A stretch of DNA of 45,529 nucleotides, taken from NCBI GenBank assembly GCA_964545545.1, contig CAZJGK010000017.1, forward strand, positions 1-45,529, given 5' to 3'. Shown here piece by piece: positions 31,561-40,481 of this stretch. A program made the position numbers and the translations under genes. Each line of letters opens with the position of its first letter. Positions within the stretch are counted from its first letter, which is position 1. The notes beneath the pieces are model-generated. The model was not told the origin of the DNA. It ran no database searches and was given only the letters and a program-made list of their open reading frames with translations. The stretch is from JAHJTW01 sp964545545. Lineage in GTDB: Bacteria > Krumholzibacteriota > Krumholzibacteriia > LZORAL124-64-63.

Positions 31561-33720
31561 CTAAGGGGTGGCCGGCACCCTGATCCCCATCTCCCGGAGC
31601 AAGCGCTCCCCCTGTCCGAACTTCCAGGTCACCCACAACACATAGCGGATATCGACGCCGATGGAACGGCTGTACGCCTGATCCCAGCCAAAATCGTTGA
31701 TGGTCGCTTCCCAGGGCCGATCGAAGTTGAGGCCGACCAGGCGGCCGGAGGCGTCCAGCACCGGGCTGCCCGAACTGCCGCTCGTGGTGTCGGCGCTGTA
31801 GAGGATATCCACCGGCACGCCCCCCAGAGCCGGTGCCGCGAAAGGCCCGAAATCCTTGGCGGCCACCAGTTCGCGCATGCCCGGGGGCAGGGCGAACGGC
31901 GCGATGCCCGTCGCCTTTTCCAGCAGCCCCTGGACGGTCGTCAGGGGATTATAGACCACCGCGTCGCGGGGCGAATAGCCCTGGATATAGCCGTAGGTGA
32001 AACGCAGCGTTCCATTGGCGTCGGGAATGAACTCCCCGCCCATGAACTCCCGGTTGACCTCCCCCAGGGCGGCCCGCAGGGGATCGAGCACGCCTTTGCG
32101 GCGCTTGCCCTCCTGCTTGAGGGCGTCGTACTGCCCATACAGGTCCGCGGCCAGATCCAGGAACGGCTCGTGCAGATCCCGCAACTGCTGCGCAGTCATC
32201 GCCATGGCCGCGGCCAAGAAATCCGGATCCATGAGCCGGGTCGTCCGGAACAGGTTGTCCAACAGGTCCGCGGCCTCTTCTGCGCCCACATCTCCCAGGC
32301 ACCCCTGGAAAGGCCTGAGGCCGGCTGCCCGTGGCAGCCCTCCCCCCCGGCGCAGCAGCTCTGCCAGGATCATGCGGTCAGCGCCGGAATCGAAATGTTC
32401 AGCCATGACCTGCAAACGATCGAGGGTCTGGTCGAGATTGCGGTCCATGTAGGCTGATTCGCGCTCGGCTTCCGGCTGCAAACGCTCCTGCCCGTTTTCC
32501 CAGACCGTCAGCGCCGTTTGCAGCACCTGCGGACTGCTGCGCAAAAAACGGAGCCACATCTCATATCCCGTCGTCTGTTCCAGATCCCGGTAGTAATCCG
32601 CGAGGTCGCCGAGCAGGTGGCCGTAACGCTCACGGCGTCCCGGATCACTGTCGATGTACGCCTGCAACCGGCTTTCCTGGTCCCGCTTGGCGGCAATCAG
32701 ATTCAGACGGTCAATTCCGCGCAGCTGGCCCCGGTAGTTCTTGGCCGTGTTGTGAAAACCCTTGACCCGCGAAGCCAGCGCCAGTTGACGGGACCGGTTC
32801 CCCTGGCCAAGCGTTTCCAGGTGCTCGATCTGCCAGGAATACCAGTCCACAATCAGGGGCATGATGTCATGAGCCCTGTGCTCAAGATAATAAGAGGAGC
32901 GATGGCGATAAGTCCTGCCGGGATAGCCACAGAGAAAGACCAGGTCTCCCGGGGCCACACCCTGCCCGGAAACGGGCAGGATCATGCGCGGCCGGTAGGG
33001 AATATTGTCGGGACTGTAGGCGGCGGGTGCGCCGTCGGGTCCCACATAGGCGCGCACGAAGGAGAAGTCACCCGTATGGCGCGGCCAGATCCAGTTGTCC
33101 TGTTCGCCCCCGAAATTCCCGATGGCTTGTGGCGGCGCATAGACCAGACGCACATCCTTCAGGTAGATGTAGACGAACAGCACGTAGCTTTTGCCCGGGA
33201 ACATTTCACTGACTTCGGCGCGCCTGCCGGGGTGGGCCGCTTCGTAGTCCAGGCCCAGTTGTTTCATCTTCTTTTCGAGGGCGCGGGTCCGCGCGAGGGG
33301 ATCCATGTCGGCGGCCAGGGCTCCCAGCACCTCGGGCGACACATCCCGGTAGCTCTCGGTGATGCGCACCGTGTAGCCGACCGCCGGAAATTCCGCCCCG
33401 AAGTCAGCGGCGGAGAAACCTTCGTTCAGGTAATCGTGTTCTGCGCTGCTCGCGTCCCGGATGGCGCGGAAAACGCAGTGGTGGTTGGTCAGGATCAGAC
33501 CCTGGTCCGAGACGAAGAATCCCGTGCACCCCCCCAGCTTGACGATCCCATCCACCAGGCTCAGGCCATCCGGATTGAAGATGGCCGTCGCTGGAATCTC
33601 AAGGCCCACAGCCTCCAGATCCAGATTGCCCAGCTCGCTCATGGGGTACATGCCTGCCCCGGCGAACGCGGAACCCTGGAGCAGCACCGTGACCATCAAG
33701 GTCATGATCCACAATTTCAT
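31561..33720 (-). CDS. S46-family dipeptidyl-peptidase, DPP11-like specificity
   Basis: A 719-residue exported serine peptidase; signal peptide 1-20 (QGSAFA). S46 hallmarks are GGCTGFFVSDQGLILTNHHC (residues 63-82) with the catalytic histidine, GNFGGEQDNWIWPRHTGDF with the aspartate, and TSGSSGSPVL with Ser650. Arg668 (NFDRPWE) lies 18 residues after the serine. That is the spacing of Ser655 and Arg673 in Porphyromonas gingivalis DPP11, where the arginine selects Asp/Glu at P1; DPP7 has glycine there. Release of dipeptides with acidic second residues is therefore inferred. It is the last gene of the tyrosine operon, 10 bp after the acetoacetyl-CoA synthetase gene. Confidence 0.92.
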   Translation of the reverse strand: MKLWIMTLMVTVLLQGSAFAGAGMYPMSELGNLDLEAVGLEIPATAIFNPDGLSLVDGIVKLGGCTGFFVSDQGLILTNHHCVFRAIRDASSAEHDYLNEGFSAADFGAEFPAVGYTVRITESYRDVSPEVLGALAADMDPLARTRALEKKMKQLGLDYEAAHPGRRAEVSEMFPGKSYVLFVYIYLKDVRLVYAPPQAIGNFGGEQDNWIWPRHTGDFSFVRAYVGPDGAPAAYSPDNIPYRPRMILPVSGQGVAPGDLVFLCGYPGRTYRHRSSYYLEHRAHDIMPLIVDWYSWQIEHLETLGQGNRSRQLALASRVKGFHNTAKNYRGQLRGIDRLNLIAAKRDQESRLQAYIDSDPGRRERYGHLLGDLADYYRDLEQTTGYEMWLRFLRSSPQVLQTALTVWENGQERLQPEAERESAYMDRNLDQTLDRLQVMAEHFDSGADRMILAELLRRGGGLPRAAGLRPFQGCLGDVGAEEAADLLDNLFRTTRLMDPDFLAAAMAMTAQQLRDLHEPFLDLAADLYGQYDALKQEGKRRKGVLDPLRAALGEVNREFMGGEFIPDANGTLRFTYGYIQGYSPRDAVVYNPLTTVQGLLEKATGIAPFALPPGMRELVAAKDFGPFAAPALGGVPVDILYSADTTSGSSGSPVLDASGRLVGLNFDRPWEATINDFGWDQAYSRSIGVDIRYVLWVTWKFGQGERLLREMGIRVPATP

Positions 33721-33730
33721 GATTTTCCCT

Positions 33731-35686
33731 TCACCTCAGGGATGATGCCACCTGGTGGAAAAACGTCAGGGACTCGGGATTGGCCACCGCCTCCAGATTG
33801 TCGATATCGCGACCCGCCAAAATCCGTTGCACCACCGTTTCCATCAGCTTCCCGCTGCGGGTACGGGGCAAGGCGGGGGCCGTCATGATCAAGGCCGGGA
33901 CATGCCGCGGCGAGGCCATCCTGCGGATCGTTGTCTTGAGTTCGGTGGCCAGCTCCGGGGTCAGGGTTATTCCCTCGCGCAGCGTCACGAACAGGATAAC
34001 CCGCACGTCTCCCCGCCTTGGCTGCCCCACGACCAGGCTGTCGAGCACTTCTTCACACAGCTCGACCACCCGGTAGATTTCCGCCGTGCCGATCCTCACA
34101 CCGCCGGGGTTCAGCACTGTATCAGAGCGCCCGTGAATGATCAAACCCCCGCCGGGCGTGATCTCCGCATAATCCCCGTGGCACCAGCGGCCCACAAAGC
34201 GGGTGAAATAGGCTTCGCGGTAGCGGATCCCGTCGGGGTCGTTCCAGAATTTCACGGGCATGCTGGGAAAAGGACGCGTGCAAACCAGCTCGCCCTTGGC
34301 GCCGGTGATGCTCCTGCCGTTCTCGTCATAGACCTCGACCTTCATACCCAGGCCCGCGCATTGCAACTCACCCCGGCGCACCGGCAACACCGGACACCCC
34401 AGGGCAAAGCAGGAAATAATATCGGTGCCGCCGGAAATGGAGCTCAGCTGAAGGTCTCTTTTGACGTGCTCATACACATAGTCGAAGGTTCCCGGCGCCA
34501 GAGGGGACCCCGTGGACAAAACCGCTTTCAGGGCCCCGAGGTCGACCCTATCGCCGGGCCGCAGGCGGAACTTCCGGCAGGCGGCAAGCCAGCGGGCGCT
34601 CGTGCCGAACACCGTGATCCCCAGTTCGGCCGCCAATTCCCAGAGCACCAGTCTGGGCAACACCGGGCTGCCGTCATAAAGGACGATCGTCGTTCCACTC
34701 GCCAGGCCCGAAACCAGCCAGTTCCACATCATCCAACCGCAGGTCGTGAAGTAAAAAAACCTGTCGTCCGGACCCAGGTCACAATGAAGCTGATGTTCCT
34801 TCAGGTGCTGCAGCAGGGTGCCGCCCGCGCCATGAACCATGCATTTGGGAAGCCCGGTGGTTCCGGACGAAAACATGATGAAAAGAGGATGGTCAAAAGG
34901 GAGACGAACATAGGCCGGGGTCGCCGAGCTTGCCGGAGTACCGTACTCGTCCCAGTCCATCATCCCCGGGGGAAGATCAGCATCCCTGGCCGGATACGGC
35001 ACCTGGACCAGGCGCACCAGCGAATCAAGATTCCGCTGCAGGTGTTCCACCACGGACTTCACCAGGATTGTCTTGCGCCCGTACAGGTAGCCGTGGCAGA
35101 CGAAGAGCACCTTGGGCGCGATTTGCCCCAGACGATCCATCACTCCCTGCGGCCCGAAATCGGGCGAGCAACTGGACCACACCGCTCCCACGGTGGCCGC
35201 GGCGAGCATGGCCGCCACCGACTCGGGGATGTTGGGCAAAAACCCCGCAACCCGGTCGCCGGGCTCAACGCCGTCGGCCTTCAGGGCGGCCGCCACGCGG
35301 GCCACCTCACGGCGCAGACGGCCGCGGGTCCATTCCTGTTGCCGGCCATCTTCGGCCCTGAAGACGATGACCACCTGCTGGTCGGGGCCCTGGAGCATGT
35401 TTTCCGCGTAGTTCAACCGCACCCCGGGAAACCAGCGTGCGCCCAGCATCGCTTGCGGATCTTCCAGAACCACATCCCCGGGACCGTCGCCCACCACCCC
35501 GCAAAATTCCCAGACCTGACGCCAGAAGGCGGCGGGGTTGTCCACAGTCCAGGCATGCAGTTGCCCGTAATCCGCGAACGTTCGTCCCGCCTCCCGGGCC
35601 AGGCCGGCGGCAAAAGCCGTGATCCGGGCTGCGGCAACACGCTCGGGCGAAGGCTCCCAGACAATTTTCCCCACGGCTTTTTTCAC
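33731..35686 (-). CDS. aacS: Acetoacetyl-CoA synthetase
   Basis: A 651-residue ANL-family enzyme activating acetoacetate with ATP and CoA. The P-loop is FSSGTTGLPKCMVHG, followed by FYFTTCGWMMWNWL, which is typical of acetoacetyl- and acetyl-CoA synthetases. The C-terminal RTRSGKLMETVV holds the catalytic lysine. The N-terminal AFWRQVWEFCGVVGDG and the length favour acetoacetyl- over acetyl-CoA synthetase. The GTG start overlaps the stop of fah (GTGA). Fumarylacetoacetase releases acetoacetate, so this enzyme consumes the end product of the same operon. Confidence 0.92.
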   Translation of the reverse strand: MKKAVGKIVWEPSPERVAAARITAFAAGLAREAGRTFADYGQLHAWTVDNPAAFWRQVWEFCGVVGDGPGDVVLEDPQAMLGARWFPGVRLNYAENMLQGPDQQVVIVFRAEDGRQQEWTRGRLRREVARVAAALKADGVEPGDRVAGFLPNIPESVAAMLAAATVGAVWSSCSPDFGPQGVMDRLGQIAPKVLFVCHGYLYGRKTILVKSVVEHLQRNLDSLVRLVQVPYPARDADLPPGMMDWDEYGTPASSATPAYVRLPFDHPLFIMFSSGTTGLPKCMVHGAGGTLLQHLKEHQLHCDLGPDDRFFYFTTCGWMMWNWLVSGLASGTTIVLYDGSPVLPRLVLWELAAELGITVFGTSARWLAACRKFRLRPGDRVDLGALKAVLSTGSPLAPGTFDYVYEHVKRDLQLSSISGGTDIISCFALGCPVLPVRRGELQCAGLGMKVEVYDENGRSITGAKGELVCTRPFPSMPVKFWNDPDGIRYREAYFTRFVGRWCHGDYAEITPGGGLIIHGRSDTVLNPGGVRIGTAEIYRVVELCEEVLDSLVVGQPRRGDVRVILFVTLREGITLTPELATELKTTIRRMASPRHVPALIMTAPALPRTRSGKLMETVVQRILAGRDIDNLEAVANPESLTFFHQVASSLR

Positions 35687-36972
35687 GGCCTTGTTCCGGA
35701 AGCAGGCAACACCGCGCCGGTCACTTCACCGAAGCCCAGATAAAGGTCGTCCCGCCGGCAATGCCCGGTCATGGTCACCCGGTCTCCATCGGCCAGAAAC
35801 TTGCGCGAGCCGCCGCCGGGCAGGGTCAACGCTTTGGTGCCGCGCCAGGTGATCTCCAGCAGGGAACCGAAGCTGTCCTTCTCGGGACCGCTGATGGTGC
35901 CGGAGGCCAACAGGTCGCCCGTGCTCAGGTTACAGCCCGTGCTGGTGTGATGGGCAAGCTGCTGGGCCATGGTCCAGTAAAGGTGCTTGAAGTTGCTGCG
36001 ACAGATGGTCAAGGCCCGGTCCTCATCCGCAGCCACCAGATCGACCTCCAGGGCGATGTCGAAGGTACGGCGGTCCTGCTCCCGCAGGTAGGGCAGAGGC
36101 TGGGGGTCCTGCTCCGGGGCGGCGCAGGCAAAGGGTTCAAGGGCCTCGAGAGTCACCACCCAGGGAGAAATGCTGGTGGCGAAATTCTTGGCGTTGAAGG
36201 GGCCGAGAGGCTGGTATTCCCACTTCTGGATATCCCGCGCGGACCAGTCGTTGACCAGCACCAAACCGAAGACATGATCCAGGGCCTCGTCGATGCCCAC
36301 GGGCACGCCCTGATCGCTGCCGCCTGAGACCAGGAAACCCATTTCCAGCTCGAAATCCAGCAGCCGGGTGGGTCCGAACACGGGAGCCTGGCCCTCGGCC
36401 GGCGAAGTCTGGCCGCAAGGACGCACCACGTCCGTGCCCGAAACCACCAGGGAGCTGGCGCGGCCGTGATAGCCCACCGGCAGATGGAGCCAGTTGGGCA
36501 TCAAGGCGTTATCCCGGCCCCGGAACATGATGCCGACGTTGGTGGCGTGCTCGCGGGATGAATAGAAATCGGTGTAGTCGCGGACCATCGCCGGCAGGTG
36601 CATGGTCACCGCAGCGGCAGGCAACAAGGCGCGGCCGCGCAACACGGCATCGTCCCTCAAGGTGGGCTCATCTTCCCGCAGGAGACCGTGGATCAGCAGG
36701 CGCACAAGCTGTCGCTGGGCGGCCGGACAGGCCATGAACCGGTTCAGGGCCGGCTCGCTGAAGGTTGCCGAAGGCAAGCCCGCATCGGCCAGCAGTCCGG
36801 TGTCCTCGATGACCGAAAGGTCCAGCACCATGTCCCCGATCCGGACACCGACCCGCCGCCACTCCTCCGGTTTGGGACTGAAGATTCCGTAGGGAAGATT
36901 GTAGAGGGGAAAAGGGGAATCTTCCGGCACCGGCACGAACGAGCGCGCCTTGAGATCAACGGGTGACGGCAT
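35683..36972 (-). CDS. fahA: Fumarylacetoacetase
   Basis: A 429-residue enzyme splitting fumarylacetoacetate into fumarate and acetoacetate. The N-terminal SH3-like domain starts FPLYNLPYGIFSP. The active-site stretch DYTDFYSSREHATNVGIMFR gives Asp135 (metal ligand) and His142 (base), with the same 7-residue spacing as Asp126/His133 in the mouse enzyme. LVLVNDWSARDIQKWEYQPLGP (two overlapping parts) supplies further metal and substrate residues. ATG 36972 follows GAGAGGACG. It lies 29 bp after the unknown gene in the homogentisate operon. Confidence 0.95.
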   Translation of the reverse strand: MPSPVDLKARSFVPVPEDSPFPLYNLPYGIFSPKPEEWRRVGVRIGDMVLDLSVIEDTGLLADAGLPSATFSEPALNRFMACPAAQRQLVRLLIHGLLREDEPTLRDDAVLRGRALLPAAAVTMHLPAMVRDYTDFYSSREHATNVGIMFRGRDNALMPNWLHLPVGYHGRASSLVVSGTDVVRPCGQTSPAEGQAPVFGPTRLLDFELEMGFLVSGGSDQGVPVGIDEALDHVFGLVLVNDWSARDIQKWEYQPLGPFNAKNFATSISPWVVTLEALEPFACAAPEQDPQPLPYLREQDRRTFDIALEVDLVAADEDRALTICRSNFKHLYWTMAQQLAHHTSTGCNLSTGDLLASGTISGPEKDSFGSLLEITWRGTKALTLPGGGSRKFLADGDRVTMTGHCRRDDLYLGFGEVTGAVLPASGTRP

Positions 36973-37001
36973 GGTCGTCCTCTCGGTTGAGGGTTCGGGA
37001 A

Positions 37002-37967
37002 TCAGACCGCTTTCCAGGAGCGCAAATCGGCCACGGGCTCGGCAAAGGAACAACTCCCGAATCCGTGCAGGAACAAACGGCGCAAGCGGGCAATCTCGGC
37101 GACGGAAACCCGATGATCCCGCCACGAGAAATCCCCGTCGCCGAAGGCAAAAGCCCCCGGGTCGGTTTCCGACACGCAGGCCTCCAGATCGCGCGGGTCA
37201 TGCCCCCCGGCAAAGGCCAGCATCCCCGCCCCGAAAACGTTGATGAAGCCGTGCATCATCACCTCGGGGTCGTGCGACCGGTGCCGCAGAGGATGATGCA
37301 ACCCCGCGGTGCATTTCAAGGGCACTTTTTCCCGGGCGCAGGCGACCAACACCGCCGCCACCCGGTCAGGCGAAGGGAAGGCCTCAGGAGTCAATCCACC
37401 GCAGCGAAGCTTGGCTGCGGGTCGGGGCGTCCGGGCCGGAGCATCACCGTGCCGGGCCATCGCCCGCGCCAGCGCGGCAATCACCAGCTGGTCGTCACCG
37501 CCCTGCGGCAACTCCAGGTACACCGTTGGGGCCTGCAGCCCGGCGGCCACCAGGGCTTCCCGCAGAACCTCCAGATAATGGTCCAGATCGGCAGGGCTGT
37601 GGCAAACCTCCCGCGGCAGGGGGCACTCCAGGGCCTCGACATTCACCGCGCCTGTTTGCCGGTCCGCAAACGCCCTCACTCCAGCGCCCTGATCACGCAG
37701 GGCCTCCAGATTGGCTTGCGCCCCCCCGCGATCCCCCACCAGAAGGGCATAGCGCCAGTCCGCGGCGAAGCCGCCATCCTCAAGGGCCGCGGCCAGTTCC
37801 TCCAGCCGGGAGGCGGGCACGATGAAACGCCCCAGCATCCAGGCCTCGGCACCCGCCACCTGGCCGGCATATTCTGCAACCGCCGCCGACATGGGCAACC
37901 CCGCGGGGGGAAACAGTCCCGCGTAATCGATCAGCTGCGTCATGAATGCCCGGAGCGCCTGCTGCAC
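37002..37967 (-). CDS. Uncharacterised conserved-looking protein in the homogentisate operon (candidate maleylacetoacetate isomerase)
   Basis: A 321-residue soluble protein with no family I can name. Alternating β/α segments suggest a barrel. VYLELPQGG (149-157), KLRCGGLTPEAF (186-197), VPLKCTAGLHHPLRH (215-229) and MHGFINVFG (238-246) look like strand ends carrying functional Lys, Cys and His. A final FGSCSFAEPVADL (303-315) also looks conserved. It starts with GTG one base region before the hmgA stop context (37967), or ATG 37943 (LIDYAGLFPPAGLPM). It lies between hmgA and fahA, exactly where maiA normally acts, and no glutathione-S-transferase-type maiA occurs in the window. An isomerase role is inference only. 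Confidence 0.6.
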   Translation of the reverse strand: MQQALRAFMTQLIDYAGLFPPAGLPMSAAVAEYAGQVAGAEAWMLGRFIVPASRLEELAAALEDGGFAADWRYALLVGDRGGAQANLEALRDQGAGVRAFADRQTGAVNVEALECPLPREVCHSPADLDHYLEVLREALVAAGLQAPTVYLELPQGGDDQLVIAALARAMARHGDAPARTPRPAAKLRCGGLTPEAFPSPDRVAAVLVACAREKVPLKCTAGLHHPLRHRSHDPEVMMHGFINVFGAGMLAFAGGHDPRDLEACVSETDPGAFAFGDGDFSWRDHRVSVAEIARLRRLFLHGFGSCSFAEPVADLRSWKAV

Positions 37968-39137
37968 CTATTCGTTTCCTTCCAGCCATGAGTTTCCGTA
38001 CTGCCGGTCTTCGCTGGGCAGGGCGACTGCGGCCACCTGCAGGGGAGCGAAGGCATCGAGCATCACGGCCAGCTCGGCGGTTTTTTCCGCCCCGATCGAG
38101 GCCTCCGTGCGGCCCGGCTGGGGCCCGTGGGGCAATCCGTCCGGATGCAGCGTCAGGGAACCGAGGGCTATGCCGTTGCGGCTCATGAACTCGTCGTTGC
38201 AATAGTAAAGCACTTCGTCGGTCATGACGTTGGAATGATTGTAGGGCGCGGGCACGGCCGCGGGATGAAAATCGTATAGCCGCGGCACGAAGGAGCAGAT
38301 CACGAACCCGTCACCCGCAAACGTCTGGTGCACCGGTGGCGGCTGGTGCAGGCGGCCCACGATGGGTTCGAAATCATGGATGTTGAAAGCCCACGGAAAA
38401 TAGTAGCCATCCCAGCCCACGGTATCGAAGGGGTGGTGGTCCAGAATGACCCGGCGGCAAACGTCCCCGGTGAGGGTGATGATCTCGAAGTCCCCGGTCT
38501 CGTCGTGGACCTCCAACTGGCGCGGCGGTCGGATATCCCGCTCACAGAAAGGACTGTGCTCCAGCAACTGCCCGTGCTTGTTGCGGTAGCGCTCGGGCGT
38601 GCGGATCCGGCCCCGGCTCTCGATGATCAGGTGGATCTGCTCGGTGCTGTCGGGCACCAGACGATGGATGATGCCGCGGGGAATGACCAGGTAATCACCC
38701 TCCCGATAATCCAGGGTGCCGAACTGGGATTCCAGACGGCCGCCGCCACGGGTGACGTAGACCACCTCGTCCGCCTGGGCGTTGCGGTAGAAAAACGGAT
38801 CCGCGGCCCGGGGCCGGACCAGGAACAGGGCCACGTCCCGGTTGAAGACCAGGGGCACGCGATCCTTCACGGGGCTGGGACCGCCTTCCAGCTCATGGGT
38901 TCTCAGATGCCGCATCCCCCACCTCGCGTCGGGATCGGGCTCGGCAACCAGGGGACAGCGCCATGCCGTCGTGATGGATTTTACCGTCGTGGGCCTGCGC
39001 AAGGTGTAGAGCAGGGATTGCAAACCCGTGAAACCCAGGTTTCCCATCAGGTGTTCGTAGTGCATGCCCCCATCCGGCTTGGGAAAAACGGTATGCCGCT
39101 TGGGGGGGATTCGGCCGAGCCGATGGTAAAAGGGCAT
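37968..39137 (-). CDS. hmgA: Homogentisate 1,2-dioxygenase
   Basis: A 389-residue non-haem iron enzyme opening the homogentisate ring to maleylacetoacetate. An N-terminal cupin-like region (RDVALFLVRP, then QADEVVYVTRGGG) precedes the C-terminal active domain. Predicted ligands are His301 and Glu308 in YNHSNVMTDEVLYY and His337 in LHPDGLPHGPQPG. The His-x6-Glu spacing differs by one from the His-x5-Glu of the human enzyme, where Asp307 would align. This is a divergent bacterial subfamily. AAGGAATTTC precedes the ATG. It follows hpd by 18 bp. Confidence 0.92.
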   Translation of the reverse strand: MPFYHRLGRIPPKRHTVFPKPDGGMHYEHLMGNLGFTGLQSLLYTLRRPTTVKSITTAWRCPLVAEPDPDARWGMRHLRTHELEGGPSPVKDRVPLVFNRDVALFLVRPRAADPFFYRNAQADEVVYVTRGGGRLESQFGTLDYREGDYLVIPRGIIHRLVPDSTEQIHLIIESRGRIRTPERYRNKHGQLLEHSPFCERDIRPPRQLEVHDETGDFEIITLTGDVCRRVILDHHPFDTVGWDGYYFPWAFNIHDFEPIVGRLHQPPPVHQTFAGDGFVICSFVPRLYDFHPAAVPAPYNHSNVMTDEVLYYCNDEFMSRNGIALGSLTLHPDGLPHGPQPGRTEASIGAEKTAELAVMLDAFAPLQVAAVALPSEDRQYGNSWLEGNE

Positions 39138-39155
39138 GGCGAAATTCCTTTTGAG

Positions 39156-40232
39156 CTAAAGATTGCCGCGCAAAGCCTGCTCATGTTCGATGGTCTCGAA
39201 CAGGGCCTTGAAGTTGCCTTTGCCGAAACTGTTGCTGCCCTGGCGCTGAATAATCTCGATGAACAGCGTGGGACGATCCTGGACCGGCCGGGTGAACAGT
39301 TGCAACAGATAGCCGTTTTCATCACGATCAACCAGGATGCCCAACGCACGCAGGCGGTCGCGATCCTCCCGGATCTCACCCACCCGGTCCCAGAGATTGT
39401 CGTAGTAACCGCCGGGCACCGCCAGGAACTCCACGCCGTTGCCGCGCAGGGCCGTGATGCTCTCCAGAATGTCCCGGCTGGCCAGGGCGATGTGCTGCAC
39501 CCCGGCGGTCATATTGGCCTCGATGTATTCCTGGATCTGGCTCTTGCGGCGGCCGTCAGCCGGCTCGTTGAGGGGAAACTTGACCACGCGGTCTGCCGAG
39601 GCCACCACCGTGCTGCGCAGAGCGGTGAACTCGGTGGAAATGTCCTTGTCGTCGTAGGACACGAAGCGGCTCAGGCCCAGGGTCCGGTCGTACCAGTCCA
39701 CCCAGCGCTGCATCTGCCGGTCTTCCACGTTTCCCACCACGTGATCGACAAAAGTCAGGCCCGTGGCATGGCCCCGGATTTCACTGGGCCGGTAACCGGG
39801 CAAAAAACCCCGGTAGTCCCCGCGTTGAACCAGGGTATGGATCACTTCGCCGTAGGTTCTAATGGCCGCGACCTTGACCGTCCCCATGTCATCTTCGTAA
39901 AGACTGGGCGGCGATTCAGAAACTGCCCCGGCGGACACCGCGTGATCATAGGCGGCTGCGACGTCCGACACTTCCAGGGCGATGTCCCGTACCCCATCAC
40001 CATGCAGGGTCAACCAGACATTCAAGGGATCGAGGTGGCGCAGGGCGGAGGTCAAGACCAGCCAGATATCACCCTGTCGCAAGACGTAGGATACCCGCGC
40101 ACGATCACCCGTTTCGGGACCCCGGTAGGCCACCTGGTCAAAGCCGAAGGCTTTGCGGTAGTAGTAGGCGGCCTGCTTGGCGTTTCCCACCACGAATTCA
40201 ATATGGTGGACCTTATTGACGATCTGAGCCAT
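39156..40232 (-). CDS. hpd: 4-hydroxyphenylpyruvate dioxygenase
   Basis: A 358-residue Fe(II) enzyme converting 4-hydroxyphenylpyruvate to homogentisate. Two vicinal-oxygen-chelate halves are visible. The iron ligands are His164 (FVDHVVGN), His247 (GVQHIALAS) and Glu326 (LFIEIIQR). The C-terminal gating helix SFGKGNFKALFETIE is complete. ATG 40232 follows GGGAG at 9-10 nt. It is the first gene of a six-gene operon covering tyrosine breakdown down to acetoacetyl-CoA. A tyrosine aminotransferase is not in the window. Confidence 0.96.
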   Translation of the reverse strand: MAQIVNKVHHIEFVVGNAKQAAYYYRKAFGFDQVAYRGPETGDRARVSYVLRQGDIWLVLTSALRHLDPLNVWLTLHGDGVRDIALEVSDVAAAYDHAVSAGAVSESPPSLYEDDMGTVKVAAIRTYGEVIHTLVQRGDYRGFLPGYRPSEIRGHATGLTFVDHVVGNVEDRQMQRWVDWYDRTLGLSRFVSYDDKDISTEFTALRSTVVASADRVVKFPLNEPADGRRKSQIQEYIEANMTAGVQHIALASRDILESITALRGNGVEFLAVPGGYYDNLWDRVGEIREDRDRLRALGILVDRDENGYLLQLFTRPVQDRPTLFIEIIQRQGSNSFGKGNFKALFETIEHEQALRGNL

Positions 40233-40276
40233 GGCACAATTCTCCCTAAAAAAATAATGACCGGTGTGGATGGACA

Positions 40277-40305
40277 CGGTTAAGGGCGCGGGCGCGTTTT
40301 GTCAA
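40277..40305 (-). promoter_or_regulatory. Predicted promoter of the tyrosine-degradation operon
   Basis: On the minus strand a perfect TTGACA (40305-40300) lies 17 bp before TAACCG (40282-40277), about 45 bp ahead of the hpd ATG. The poor -10 suggests activator dependence. Confidence 0.4.
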
Positions 40306-40345
40306 CAGGAGCAAATTGGCCCGAAAGATCTCCCACCCGGCTGCA

Positions 40346-40361
40346 ATAAAGAATTCTTTAT
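40346..40361. promoter_or_regulatory. 16-bp perfect palindrome, candidate operator
   Basis: ATAAAGAATTCTTTAT is fully symmetric and AT-rich within GC-rich DNA. It lies 41 bp upstream of the hpd -35 box and 121 bp before the pilZ ATG. It may bind a dimeric regulator of one or both divergent units; the regulator is unknown. Confidence 0.45.
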
Positions 40362-40481
40362 GTCAGGTTCGCACCCGGGCGGGCCTTCCCTGGGAGCGGC
40401 CCCACTGGTGAAATTGTCGGTTAAGTCGTGCCTGATCCTGCCGATAACCTTGCCAACAAGGATTTCAGCGAAAGGATGATC

